Shown in pieces: positions 15,372 to 24,154 of a stretch of 33,877 nt of DNA. Under the pieces are notes generated by a model. The model had not been told where the DNA came from and did not search any database. It saw nothing but the letters and a program-made list of their open reading frames with translations. The position numbers and the translations under genes are program-made. The stretch comes from Deltaproteobacteria bacterium (GTDB lineage Bacteria > Desulfobacterota > Syntrophia > Syntrophales > UBA6807), in NCBI GenBank assembly GCA_011056835.1, contig DSDU01000081.1, forward strand, positions 1 to 33,877, read 5' to 3'. Each line of letters begins with the position of its first letter. Position 1 is the stretch's first letter.

Positions 15372-15416
15372 TGGTTTATTTTCCTCCTCATCCATCCTAC
15401 CGAGACTTCCTTTTCA

Positions 15417-16025
15417 TTAAAAAAACATGGAGTAGCCGATCATCCCGATATGTGTATCGATTCCATTGTTCGGCATCTTCAGATCGGCATTGGATATGTG
15501 CCGCCACCTGTATTCCAGATTGATCGCCGATTTTTCATTCAGAAACCACGACACCCCGCAGCCGATCGTATCGGAAAAGATGAACCCGTTTGCCTGGTCC
15601 CTGGTTACAACTGTCACATAATGAGGACCAACGGATCCGAATATATACGCCGCCAGTCGTTCCGTACAGTGATACATATACTTGACACCTACTCCGATAC
15701 CGAACTCGATGTCGTTTTCCGGACTGATTACCGGATTGATCTTCGGTTCGATATAGAGGGACAATGTTCCGTTGTGCCGACTCAGTATCGGGAAAATACG
15801 TCGCATGTCATATCCCAATCGAATGACCAGCAGTATCGGTTCATAGCTCCCCTCGTTGATGTTTCCCTTGCCGTACCCTACGAAAAAACCCACTTCATGC
15901 AGCAGGCGGTCACTCGCCGGCTCGGTTTCACCTGCCACTGCGTGGGCCGACCACAAACAAACAAAAAAGGCGGCAGTCGCCATGATTAAAATTGATAATT
16001 TAAGTTTGCAAGATTCGCATATCAT
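15417..16025 (-). CDS. pagL: PagL-like lipid A 3-O-deacylase, outer membrane
   Basis: This 202-residue protein has a signal peptide (basic KLK near residue 8, hydrophobic core to about 28, likely cleavage after AHAVA) and a body of alternating beta-strands. The C-terminal YRWRHISNADLKMPNNGID then strand GMIGYSMFF is the PagL signature: catalytic His and Ser in H-x-S-N, and a terminal aromatic residue typical of outer-membrane barrels. PagL removes the 3-linked acyl chain of lipid A at the outer membrane. The acidic third member (Glu in Pseudomonas PagL) may be Asp here. The start at 16025 overlaps the heptosyltransferase end by 26 bases; GGAG lies nine bases before it. An in-frame ATG at 15983 would give a signal peptide without basic residues. 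Confidence 0.8.
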   Translation of the reverse strand: MICESCKLKLSILIMATAAFFVCLWSAHAVAGETEPASDRLLHEVGFFVGYGKGNINEGSYEPILLVIRLGYDMRRIFPILSRHNGTLSLYIEPKINPVISPENDIEFGIGVGVKYMYHCTERLAAYIFGSVGPHYVTVVTRDQANGFIFSDTIGCGVSWFLNEKSAINLEYRWRHISNADLKMPNNGIDTHIGMIGYSMFF

Positions 16026-17085
16026 CCTTAAAATCTCCGTATTTCCTACGTATCTCCAGCAATTTCTTCACCGCTTCAAATACTTCATCGACCGTGATAT
16101 CACGCATGCATCGCATAAGGTCGCATTTTTTCAAGAAACAGGGGCTACACTGCAGTTCTCGCCGTATTACCACATGACCGTTTCCGTAAGGTCCCGTGCG
16201 TGCCGGATCGGTCGGGCCGAAAATTGCTACTGTCGGTGTGCCGACAGCCGCGGCGATGTGCATGGGACCTGAATCGGTCGTCACCACCAGCGATGCACGC
16301 CGATACAGGCAGGCAAGCTCCTGCAGTGATGTCTGTCCTTCAAGGCTCACCGAGAGTTCGGTCATTGTTGATCTGATTTCTTTAATGATTGTATCGTTTT
16401 TGCTGCCGGTGAAGACAACCGTCATGTTCAATTCGGCGATGATTCTGTCGCACAGTTCGGCGAACCTGTCGTTTGCCCACAGTTTCGTTTCCCAGTATGC
16501 CACCGGGTTAACTGCCACAAAGGAATCCCCGCTGTCGTCAATACCATGTGTCTGTAAAAGCACCGTCACGCGGGCATCCGTTTCCGATCCGACAGGAATG
16601 AAAAATTCAGGTCGTTCTCCATCCCCGCCCAGATATCTGATGAAGTCGAGATATCGATCCACGGCATGTTTTGTCATATCTTCAAAAATCGTTTCATTGA
16701 CGAAAAGACCGCTCAGTTCCTGCATACTGTCATAACCGAGCTTTCGTTTCCCCCTGCTTGCCACCACAATCACAGAGCTTTTCAACAACCCGTGAAAATC
16801 GATAACTAAATCGTATCGGCGATCCCTCAATTCCAACAGAAACGACCGAATCTCCCGCAATGTTTGATGAATATGTCGGAATCTTCCCAGATTTCGCAGC
16901 CAGTGCCTGCGCCGTGAAACAAGGACTCTGTCGATAAAGGGATGATTCATGATCAGACCGGAAGAGGCTTCTTCGATGACCCAGGTAATATGTGCTTTCG
17001 GATACAGGTTTCTGAGCGCCGCCACTGATGGCAAGGTATGGACCACATCTCCGATGGCGCTGAGTTTCACGATAAGGATGTTCAT
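16000..17085 (-). CDS. waaC: ADP-heptose:LPS heptosyltransferase, WaaC-like (GT9)
   Basis: This is a 361-residue GT9 enzyme adding L-glycero-D-manno-heptose to the Kdo-lipid A core at the cytoplasmic face. MNILIVKLSAIGDVVHTLPS (1-20) is the canonical N-terminus. ITWVIEEASSGLI (about 33-45) and RKLGYDSMQE are also WaaC-like. The C-terminal donor site reads TTDSGPMHIAAAVGTPTVAIF in the 260s-280s, followed by GPTDPARTGPYG. A cysteine pattern (CSPC, KKCD, RCM) near the end is shared with many GT9 members. Assignment as WaaC rather than a third WaaF or WaaQ is from the N-terminal half and from the second GT9 gene nearby. Its start overlaps the gmhB stop by four bases. Confidence 0.75.
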   Translation of the reverse strand: MNILIVKLSAIGDVVHTLPSVAALRNLYPKAHITWVIEEASSGLIMNHPFIDRVLVSRRRHWLRNLGRFRHIHQTLREIRSFLLELRDRRYDLVIDFHGLLKSSVIVVASRGKRKLGYDSMQELSGLFVNETIFEDMTKHAVDRYLDFIRYLGGDGERPEFFIPVGSETDARVTVLLQTHGIDDSGDSFVAVNPVAYWETKLWANDRFAELCDRIIAELNMTVVFTGSKNDTIIKEIRSTMTELSVSLEGQTSLQELACLYRRASLVVTTDSGPMHIAAAVGTPTVAIFGPTDPARTGPYGNGHVVIRRELQCSPCFLKKCDLMRCMRDITVDEVFEAVKKLLEIRRKYGDFKDDMRILQT

Positions 17086-17648
17086 CTTTCCCGGTCCTTC
17101 ATCACCCAGGTGACTGCATCAAGGATATCCTGTGCGACATATGCCGCCGTGCCCGCGTGGACGACGTTTTGACCGTACCCCGTTTTCACCAGAATGGCTT
17201 TCTCAATCCCTGCATTGTGCCCCGCCTGAAGATCCTTGATCATATCACCGATCATGTAGGATTGGGCGAGATCTATGTTAAGCTCCTCTGCGGCACGAAG
17301 CAGCAGCCCCGGTTTCGGCTTTCTGCAATCACATGAGATTTTGTACGGCGCCTTTCCATACATGGGATGATGAGGACAATAATAGAAATGATCGATGAAT
17401 GCGTTGCCTTCTCCCAGCATTTCATTGATACGACAGTGAACGGCATCGACGAATTCCTCATCGAAAAACCCCCGGGCAACGCCGGACTGATTGGTGATGA
17501 CAATTGCCTTCATTCCGCTTTCATTGATCATTCTGACGGCTTCATTCGTCTCGGGGAACAACTTCAATTCCTCCAGGCGACTGAGATATCCCACTTCCTC
17601 ATTGATCGTTCCGTCTCGATCCATGAACACGGCTCTATGTCTTCTCAT
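17082..17648 (-). CDS. gmhB: D-glycero-beta-D-manno-heptose 1,7-bisphosphate 7-phosphatase
   Basis: This 188-residue HAD-superfamily phosphatase makes the heptose 1-phosphate needed for ADP-heptose. The nucleophile motif is FMDRDGTIN (Asp at residues 10 and 12), motif II is ITNQSGVARG, and motif III/IV is CRKPKPG followed by MIGDMIKDLQAG. The zinc-binding cysteines appear as CPHHP and CDCRKP. These are all GmhB hallmarks, and the length fits. It sits between two heptosyltransferases, so substrate supply and use are encoded together. It overlaps the next gene by four bases. Confidence 0.93.
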   Translation of the reverse strand: MRRHRAVFMDRDGTINEEVGYLSRLEELKLFPETNEAVRMINESGMKAIVITNQSGVARGFFDEEFVDAVHCRINEMLGEGNAFIDHFYYCPHHPMYGKAPYKISCDCRKPKPGLLLRAAEELNIDLAQSYMIGDMIKDLQAGHNAGIEKAILVKTGYGQNVVHAGTAAYVAQDILDAVTWVMKDRER

Positions 17649-17709
17649 TCGAGATTCCTCTCATTGCAATGAATTTCAACGAATATCTCTGGATGCGTGA
17701 ATTCCATCA

Positions 17710-18813
17710 TCACACCGAATGCCTGCTGCCGACTGCTGATTTTTTCTGAATCCTCTCGATCAAGAGGTTCTGGGCATGATGATAGACATCATGTACGTCT
17801 ATAATGTCCATGCATCTGAAATCGGTTGGACATACTTGTTTGAGGCAGGGACTGCAGGTTACATCCTTGTGAACAATAACACTGTGTTCTCCCATGGGTG
17901 AGGTTGTTCGCGGATTCGTCGATCCGAATATCGCCACCAAGGGTATGTCCAGAGCGCCGGCAAGGTGCATCAACCCGGAATCGTTGGAAATGAAAAGGTC
18001 GCAGCGGGCGATCAGCGAGATCGCCTCCTTGAGTGAGGTTCTCCCTGCCATATTTATCAGGGTGTTCTTAGAATGTTGCTGCACCAGCGTTGTTCTTTCA
18101 AGGTCTCCGCCGCTTCCGAAAAGTATGATCCGGGAGGGAAAATCATCGATGAGTTTATCCGCTACGGCGGCAAATCTCTCCGGAAACCACATTTTAGCCG
18201 GTCCGTAGGCGGCCCCCGGCGCAATCCCGATCAGAATTTCATCTTTTACGACACCATACCGACCCAAAATATCTTCGGCGATTGCACGATAATCATGGTT
18301 GAGCTTCAGTTTAAGATCACGTTCCGCAGGTTGAAATCCGAGCGCCTTCAACATTTCAAGGTAGTAACAGACCTGGTGCACTTCTCTTATCTCATTTGTC
18401 CTTTTGACTGAGTGGGTAAGGAGAATGCCTCTCCCGTCAGAATTGTATCCTGCCCTTATCGGTATTCCTGCAATCCTGACAATAATGGCTGCTTCAATGG
18501 CATTTTGAAGGAGAATGGCCATGTCGAAGCCCCTGCTTTTCAGTTCCCGGGCGAGTCTGTATTTTCCGGCAATTCCATGGTGAATTCCGGGATCCTCGTA
18601 AATGACGACCTCATCAACATCCGGACAGATTCTGTAGGTCTCGGCTACCCAGGGTTTTGCCAGCACGCTTATTTCTGCGTGTGGAAAGGTATTCCGGACC
18701 GAAGCAATGGCGGGAAGTGTCATGATGACATCGCCGATCCAGTTGGTTCCCCTGACAAGTATATTTTCGATTTTTTCAGGAATAATTTTCCTTGATTCTC
18801 TTACCTTCAGCAT
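17710..18813 (-). CDS. waaF: ADP-heptose:LPS heptosyltransferase II, WaaF
   Basis: This GT9 enzyme of about 367 residues from the ATG at 18813 adds the second heptose of the inner core. ILVRGTNWIGDVIMTLPA is the typical WaaF N-terminus. IGIAPGAAYGPAKMWFPERF is the WaaF donor-site segment, and SNDSGLMHLAGALDIPLVAIF leads to GSTNPRTTSP. A Cys-rich tail (CSPC, CPTDFRCM) matches the family. The frame stays open to a GTG at 18825; neither start has a good Shine-Dalgarno, and the GTG lies inside a small heptamer repeat. It probably shares a transcript with lpxL 53 bases upstream and gmhB downstream. Confidence 0.88.
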   Translation of the reverse strand: MLKVRESRKIIPEKIENILVRGTNWIGDVIMTLPAIASVRNTFPHAEISVLAKPWVAETYRICPDVDEVVIYEDPGIHHGIAGKYRLARELKSRGFDMAILLQNAIEAAIIVRIAGIPIRAGYNSDGRGILLTHSVKRTNEIREVHQVCYYLEMLKALGFQPAERDLKLKLNHDYRAIAEDILGRYGVVKDEILIGIAPGAAYGPAKMWFPERFAAVADKLIDDFPSRIILFGSGGDLERTTLVQQHSKNTLINMAGRTSLKEAISLIARCDLFISNDSGLMHLAGALDIPLVAIFGSTNPRTTSPMGEHSVIVHKDVTCSPCLKQVCPTDFRCMDIIDVHDVYHHAQNLLIERIQKKSAVGSRHSV

Positions 18814-18816
18814 ATC

Positions 18817-18837
18817 GAGTTTCACGTTTCAGGTTTC
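18817..18837 (-). repeat. Three tandem GAAAC-type heptamers at the waaF start
   Basis: On the minus strand GAAACCT, GAAACGT and GAAACTC follow one another across the waaF start and its leader. Similar GAAAC-based low-complexity units are common between genes in many genomes; a regulatory role is only a possibility. Confidence 0.35.
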
Positions 18838-18865
18838 GGGTTAACGACTCCTCGCTTTTCAGGCT

Positions 18866-19756
18866 TTACCGTTTGTTGACCAATACCTGAGCTTTCCTGG
18901 TTCTCCACCGCTGGTGGAGCCAGAAATACTGATCAGGATGCTCCCTCACAATACCTTCAATAACATTGGTAAACCTTTGCGTGTTCTCAAACAGATCCGC
19001 TTCATGATCATCCGTTATTGTAACTTTCACCTCTTTATGCATAATTATTTTATATGTTCCATCTGCAAGCCTGACAATAAAGATCGGAATCACGGCCGCC
19101 CCCGTTTGCATGGCAAGAGCTGCAAGTCCAATGGCAGTGGAAGCGGGTCTATTAAAGAAATCAACAAATATTCCTTCCCGTCGGGTAACATTCTGATCAA
19201 TGAGTATTCCTACTGCTTCGTTCTTTCTCAAGAGTTTGACGATTTTTTTAAAGGCTCCTCCCGTGGGAATGACCTTGTGACCGGTAAACGTTCTGAACCA
19301 TGCGGCAAAATCTTCTAGAATCGGGTTATCCAGCGCACGATAAATAATATTTACCACTATCCCCTGCAATCCTAAACATGCGGCCATGAGTTCCCAGTTT
19401 CCAAAATGCCCCGTATAAAAAAGAATTCCCTTCTTTTTTGACAGGGCGTCTTTATAATTTTCAAGACCCTCAAATGTTACCCAACCCGACATGTTTTCTC
19501 TTGTCAAAGAGGAAATCTCAAAAAATTCTGCTGTGAACGTCCCCAGATTTGAATAAACACTTTTGGCGGTTCTTATGACTTCCGAGAGGCTCTTTTCCGG
19601 GAAAGCCCTCGTGAGGTTATCCAGTGTTATCGATCGGCTTTTCACTGATAAGTGATAAAAAAGATGGAATACGGCTCTGAAGAACACCTTTCTTGTTTTT
19701 AAAGGGATCATCCCGAATAAGAGAAGTATTGTTCGTGTGGACAATGATTTTTTCAT
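18866..19756 (-). CDS. lpxL: Lipid A late acyltransferase, LpxL/HtrB family
   Basis: This is a 296-residue inner-membrane acyltransferase. The catalytic HX4E motif is His117 to Glu122 in TGHFGNWEL. A hydrophobic N-terminus (about 10-35, IPLKTRKVFFRAVFHLFYHL) anchors it. GIFVDFFNRPASTAIGLAALA and HPDQYFWLHQRWRTR near the end are typical of the family. It adds a secondary acyl chain to the Kdo2-lipid A precursor or a related intermediate. Only one such enzyme is present in this window. Its start overlaps the lpxK stop by four bases, suggesting coupled expression. Confidence 0.9.
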   Translation of the reverse strand: MKKSLSTRTILLLFGMIPLKTRKVFFRAVFHLFYHLSVKSRSITLDNLTRAFPEKSLSEVIRTAKSVYSNLGTFTAEFFEISSLTRENMSGWVTFEGLENYKDALSKKKGILFYTGHFGNWELMAACLGLQGIVVNIIYRALDNPILEDFAAWFRTFTGHKVIPTGGAFKKIVKLLRKNEAVGILIDQNVTRREGIFVDFFNRPASTAIGLAALAMQTGAAVIPIFIVRLADGTYKIIMHKEVKVTITDDHEADLFENTQRFTNVIEGIVREHPDQYFWLHQRWRTRKAQVLVNKR

Positions 19757-20841
19757 ATCCTTATTCTTTCCAAAAGAACGTCCTCAAATCGTTCCTGAGA
19801 AGGCAAAATCTCCATCTCTATTCTCAACTGATAAATTTCTCGAAGGAAATCGGGAAAGTCAATCAATTTTATCCCGTCCTTTTCTGTCGTAAGAATGATC
19901 TGGGCTGATGATTCCGCAGCCGCCGTTCTGATTTTTATTACATCCTCTTGTGTATATACGTGATGATCAGGAAAATCAATGAAACCAACCAATGGATCAC
20001 CAAGGAACTCAATCGTTCTTAGAAAAGAATCGGGCTTGGCTATACCGGCAAAAGCGAAAATTTTCTTTCCATGCAAACACTCGAGCGGATGAACATCTAT
20101 GGGACTTCCTCCAAAAAGAGCTACAGGTTTTCGATAAGCCTCAAATATATGAGAACCTGATGGAATCCCCCCGAGATCCGGTCTCCCATCCCTGACCTCT
20201 TTTTTTTCCGTGCCGGTCACTATTACTATATCGGCCCTTCTCAATCCATTCCTGGGTTCGCGAAGTTCTCCTCTCGGAATCATGAATCCGTTACCAAAAG
20301 GTTTTTTATAATCAAGAAGAGCTATATCAACATCTCTGAAAAGGGAGCGGTGCTGAAATGCATCATCCAAAATCAGTACATCCACTCCAAAATGTTCGAT
20401 AGCAAATTTTCCTGTCAGGTAGCGCTTCTTCCCCGTAACCACCGGAACACTCACGACGGATTTTGCAATTAATGCCGGCTCATCACCCGCCTTTGCGGGA
20501 TGAATAAGCAAATTTTTTCCGTCGGATACGATATTAACGCGCCTTTTTTTCTTTCCTCCATACCCCCTGCTCAGGATCGCCGGCCTGTACCCTTTTCCCC
20601 TGAGAATGTCAGCAAGCAGGATGACCATGGGGGTTTTCCCCGTTCCTCCTACGGTAATATTCCCGACACTGATAACTTTGCATGCCAGTTTTCTTACCTT
20701 AAATATTCCGACGTCATACAACAAATTTCGTACTCCCGCAAAACCGCGGTAGAGGAAGGAAATCAGCAATAACGGGAATAACCAGGGGGACGTACTCTCA
20801 CTTTGCAATATGCGAGAAATTGTATGTCGTATCTCAGGCAT
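19753..20841 (-). CDS. lpxK: Tetraacyldisaccharide 4'-kinase
   Basis: LpxK phosphorylates the 4'-position of the lipid A disaccharide at the inner membrane. The P-loop is VGGTGKTP and SRGYGG follows, both characteristic. LDDAFQHRSLFRDVDIALLD is the conserved D-D-x-x-Q-H region. TGTEKKEVRDG and DHHVYTQEDV (the DHH motif) lie further on. A membrane-entry hydrophobic segment is at the N-terminus (PWLFPLLLISFLYRGF). I prefer the ATG at 20841 (MPEIRHTISR), preceded by GGAAGAA. The frame is open to a GTG at 20889 that overlaps the msbA stop by four bases, so the longer form cannot be excluded. lpxK is essential for normal lipid A. Confidence 0.9.
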   Translation of the reverse strand: MPEIRHTISRILQSESTSPWLFPLLLISFLYRGFAGVRNLLYDVGIFKVRKLACKVISVGNITVGGTGKTPMVILLADILRGKGYRPAILSRGYGGKKKRRVNIVSDGKNLLIHPAKAGDEPALIAKSVVSVPVVTGKKRYLTGKFAIEHFGVDVLILDDAFQHRSLFRDVDIALLDYKKPFGNGFMIPRGELREPRNGLRRADIVIVTGTEKKEVRDGRPDLGGIPSGSHIFEAYRKPVALFGGSPIDVHPLECLHGKKIFAFAGIAKPDSFLRTIEFLGDPLVGFIDFPDHHVYTQEDVIKIRTAAAESSAQIILTTEKDGIKLIDFPDFLREIYQLRIEMEILPSQERFEDVLLERIRI

Positions 20842-20885
20842 AATAAAAAATGATTCTTCCAATTGATGCCGTTTAAAAGTCGGAA

Positions 20886-22649
20886 TCACACTCCATCATT
20901 ATGAGGCGTTCCATTCAACTCGTCATTATTGTCCTCTTTAAATTGCATATTATACAATTTGAAGTATTCGCCCTGCCGTTTCAGAAGCGAATCATGCGTT
21001 CCTTCCTCAACGATCTCGCCGTTGACAAGAACGACAATACGATCGGCATTTGCAATAGTGGACAGACGATGGGCAATAACCAGTGTTGTCCGTCCCATCA
21101 TGAGGTTTTCCAATGCTTCCTGGACTTCCTTTTCCGATTCCGTATCCAGAGAAGACGTGGCTTCATCAAGGATGAGGATCGGGGCATCCTTCAGAAGAGC
21201 ACGAGCAATTGAAATTCGTTGCCGTTCACCGCCGGATAGTCTTGTTCCCTGCTCTCCGATAACAGAATCGTACCCTTTCGGCAGATTCATAATAAATCGA
21301 TGCGCATTGGCTGATTTCGCCGCACGTATTATGTCTTCTTCCGTTTTTCTTATATCGCCGTAGGCAATATTGTTTTTGATGGTATCATTGAAAAGAATGG
21401 TTTGCTGCGTGACAATTGCTATTTGTGCCCGTAATGATTCAATCGTAACATCTTTTATGTCATGATCATCAATGAAAATATGTCCTTGTGTAACATCATA
21501 AAACCGGGGAATCAGATTAACGAGGGTCGTTTTACCGCCGCCGCTCATCCCCACGAACGCAATCACCTCATTGGATTTGATTTGAAGGTTGATGTCTTTT
21601 AGAACAAAATCATTATCATATCGAAAGGAAACATTTCGAATTTCAATCTTGTCCCTGATGCGCGGCAATTCCCTGGCATTCTCACTGTTCCTGATCTCCG
21701 GCACTCTATCGATAATATCGAAAACCCTTTCGGCTGCCGCAATACCTTGTTGAATCGTGTTATTAACGTTTGTTAACCGCTTCACCGGTTCATAAAGCAT
21801 GATGAGCGCCGTAAGAAACGAGAAAAATGTTCCCGGCGTCGAGGTACCATTTATCACCTGATAACCTCCATAAAAAACAATGGCCGCGATGCCCAGACCA
21901 CCAAGGAATTCCATAATCGGACTTGAAAGTGCCTTAATCGATACCGACTTCATATACAGGCGGAAAAGGGATTCATTTTCCTTTGAAAATCTTTTACCTT
22001 CATAGTCCTCCATACCAAAGGCCTTCACGATCCGTGTGCCGGTGATGGTCTCTTGAAGGAGACTGGAAAGGCTCCCCATCCTTACCTGCGTCTTCGTCGC
22101 AATCTTTCTCATCTTCCGGCCGAATTTGGTGATTGGATAAACGGTTAACGGAAAAACAAGCGCTGCAATGATGGCCAGTTTCCAATCTCTATAAAATATG
22201 ACAAAAACAAGCCCGATAAGCGTAAAGCTGTCTTTAAAAAGGCTTACTATGGCTTCAGAGACTGCCGACTGAATCATTCGAACATCATTCGTAATGCGCG
22301 ACATGAGTTCACCTGTCGGATTTACGGTGAAAAACGATAGAGGTTGTTTCTGAATGTGATTGTAAAGCTCACTTCGCAGGTCTGTTACCGCACGCTGACC
22401 GATAAAATTCATTAATACCGTCTGGCCGTAACTGCAGAGTCCCTTGATGAGGTACAGTGCAATGACGAGAATCGGTAAAAACTTCAGCATATCGGCATTT
22501 TTATTTAGAAATATCTCATCCAGAGCGGGTTTCACGAGAAATGCCAGGGATGATGTCGTGATACCTACGACCAGCATGCACAGCATGGCAAGCATAAATT
22601 TGGCAATGTGCGGTTTTGCTAATCGAAGCAAACGTCTATATATCAACAT
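20886..22649 (-). CDS. msbA: Lipid A export ABC transporter, ATP-binding/permease protein MsbA
   Basis: This is a 587-residue half-transporter that flips lipid A-core across the inner membrane as a homodimer. The six-helix membrane domain occupies about 1-310 (for example HIAKFMLAMLCMLVVGITTSS and FVIFYRDWKLAIIAALVFPL). The ATPase domain has Walker A VGMSGGGKTTL (about 365-375), a Q-loop IVTQQTILFND, the signature LSGGERQR, Walker B ILILDEATSSLD and the H-loop IAHRLST. Its position between lpxB and lpxK strongly favours MsbA over a drug exporter. It starts nine bases after the lpxB stop, with GTAGG as a weak ribosome site. Confidence 0.93.
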   Translation of the reverse strand: MLIYRRLLRLAKPHIAKFMLAMLCMLVVGITTSSLAFLVKPALDEIFLNKNADMLKFLPILVIALYLIKGLCSYGQTVLMNFIGQRAVTDLRSELYNHIQKQPLSFFTVNPTGELMSRITNDVRMIQSAVSEAIVSLFKDSFTLIGLVFVIFYRDWKLAIIAALVFPLTVYPITKFGRKMRKIATKTQVRMGSLSSLLQETITGTRIVKAFGMEDYEGKRFSKENESLFRLYMKSVSIKALSSPIMEFLGGLGIAAIVFYGGYQVINGTSTPGTFFSFLTALIMLYEPVKRLTNVNNTIQQGIAAAERVFDIIDRVPEIRNSENARELPRIRDKIEIRNVSFRYDNDFVLKDINLQIKSNEVIAFVGMSGGGKTTLVNLIPRFYDVTQGHIFIDDHDIKDVTIESLRAQIAIVTQQTILFNDTIKNNIAYGDIRKTEEDIIRAAKSANAHRFIMNLPKGYDSVIGEQGTRLSGGERQRISIARALLKDAPILILDEATSSLDTESEKEVQEALENLMMGRTTLVIAHRLSTIANADRIVVLVNGEIVEEGTHDSLLKRQGEYFKLYNMQFKEDNNDELNGTPHNDGV

Positions 22650-22657
22650 GGCAGTAC

Positions 22658-23818
22658 CTACAGTAGTTCATATGCTAATTGAGCCGTCCGGGCAGCGGCC
22701 CCCGATGTGCCCAACCTGTCTTTTATGGATCGCAATTCCTGCCGGATACGTTTCAGCCGTACGTTATCGTTGAGAATGCCATATATTTCATGTGCCATTC
22801 CTTCCGGAGTAACTTCGTGCTGAATCAGTTCCGGAACAATTCTGCGCCCTGCAATAATGTTGACCAGCGCAATGTTGTCGACACCGATCAACAATTTCCC
22901 CAAATAATACGATATCTGAGAAACTTTATAGACCACGATCATCGGGGTCCCGATGAGAGCGGTCTCAAGGGTCGCCGTCCCCGATGCAACCACGGCAATA
23001 TCGGATACAGCAATCACATCATACACATTGTTACGAATTATTCTGACTTCAACGGGATACCGGCCGACTATGTCAGCAACAAAAGTGTAATCCAGGGTAT
23101 CCGCAAGAGGAAGAATGAACTGAACAGAAGAGAGCCTGTTTTTGAGAATGCACGCAGCTTCAAGCATATCCGGTAACAGACTGACGATTTCATTGCGTCG
23201 GCTTCCCGGCAGAATACCGACAGTCGTGGTCCCATTGGTCAATCCGAACTCTTTCAGGGCATCGTCACGCGAATATCGTTGTCTGACCACGTCCAACAGC
23301 GGATGTCCGACAAATGTCACATCAAGATCAACATTTTCATATACTGCCGGTTCAAACGGCAGAATAACAGCCATCCGGTCGACATATCGTGCTATCTGGT
23401 AAATCCGTTTTTTTCTCCATGCCCAGATCTGGGGACTGATGTAATAAAAAACCTTGATGCCCGATTGGTGTGCCGCTTTAGCCAGAGGAAGATTAAAGTC
23501 AGGATAATCGATGAGGATTGCCAGATCGGGACGATCTTCCACCAAAGACCGTTTTAATTTCCGACGCACATTGAGAATGAATCCAATCTTAGAGAGAACT
23601 TCGGTCAGACCGACAACCGCCATCTCTGAAGATTCCGCAATAATATCAACTCCCGCCGCACGGAGTTTTTCCCCACCTACTCCGTAAAAACGGAGCATCG
23701 GATCCAGGCGATTCATGGCTTTCACCACATGAGCACCATGAAGATCTCCAGATGCTTCCCCCGCGACGATCATGACCTTCTTATGCGTCGAATGCGGGCT
23801 ATGCTGATCAGAATGCAT
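22658..23818 (-). CDS. lpxB: Lipid-A-disaccharide synthase
   Basis: This is a 386-residue GT19 enzyme joining two acylated glucosamines into the lipid A backbone. VMIVAGEASGDLHGAHV (about 15-31) is the signature N-terminus. SSEMAVVGLTEVL, ILIDYPDFNLPLAK, YYISPQIWAWRKKR and LPGSRRNEI are all LpxB motifs, and SGTATLETALIGTPMIVVYK is the donor-site segment. The start at 23818 lies inside the last codons of the gnnB relic, an 11-base overlap, so its translation was presumably coupled to gnnB. A second in-frame ATG at codon 16 would cut into the conserved start. Confidence 0.94.
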   Translation of the reverse strand: MHSDQHSPHSTHKKVMIVAGEASGDLHGAHVVKAMNRLDPMLRFYGVGGEKLRAAGVDIIAESSEMAVVGLTEVLSKIGFILNVRRKLKRSLVEDRPDLAILIDYPDFNLPLAKAAHQSGIKVFYYISPQIWAWRKKRIYQIARYVDRMAVILPFEPAVYENVDLDVTFVGHPLLDVVRQRYSRDDALKEFGLTNGTTTVGILPGSRRNEIVSLLPDMLEAACILKNRLSSVQFILPLADTLDYTFVADIVGRYPVEVRIIRNNVYDVIAVSDIAVVASGTATLETALIGTPMIVVYKVSQISYYLGKLLIGVDNIALVNIIAGRRIVPELIQHEVTPEGMAHEIYGILNDNVRLKRIRQELRSIKDRLGTSGAAARTAQLAYELL

Positions 23819-24154
23819 GATTGATCACTTGATGGATTTGGTGGATTTCCTCTCTCATCAGCTCGGAGAATGTGGAAAGGAGAAGTACTTCCCTGGCCGG
23901 CTTATCACTTATTGAAAGATCGGCAGATGAAGGATGCCGGTGGGCAAATGCTTTTTGTTTATGAAGCGGTACGGGGTGATAGAGGGCTGAGATGATGTTC
24001 TTATCGTCCAATCTCTTCACAATATCGCCTCTCCTGTCGGATCGAAGGGTAAACTGATGATGCACATGCTTCGTCTCATGCTCTTCGGTGAATAGAACGA
24101 CCCGGCCTTTTTGAACATTCGATACGACCTGTTGAGATCCACCATTAGAGTCAT
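23808..24154 (-). pseudogene. gnnB: gnnB relic: DegT/DnrJ-type aminotransferase with an internal deletion
   Basis: A DegT-family PLP aminotransferase of about 370 residues is expected here. The ATG at 24154 overlaps the gnnA stop (ATGA) and encodes MTLMVDLNRSY, a typical DegT-family opening, but that frame stops at 24017. A second frame, open from a TTG at 24161, encodes the family's C-terminal part: HETKHVHHQFTLRSDRRGDI, then ALYHPVPLHKQKAF (the Y-H/Y-P-x-PLH motif), then REVLLLSTFSELMREEI. Roughly 250 residues with the PLP lysine are missing and the two ends are in different frames. I read this as a deletion of the middle of the gene. GnnB transfers an amino group to the 3-keto sugar made by GnnA. 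The remnant runs into lpxB and may survive by keeping translation coupled. Confidence 0.8.

Noticed and set aside
15450-15989. A 179-residue plus-strand frame across the PagL-like gene
   Set aside because: The minus-strand protein has a signal peptide and the PagL signature, so the plus-strand frame is an antisense shadow.
24017-24154. The 45-codon frame from the gnnB ATG as a separate small protein
   Set aside because: Only its first dozen codons resemble the DegT opening; the rest is the frameshifted reading of the C-terminal part, so it belongs to the pseudogene.
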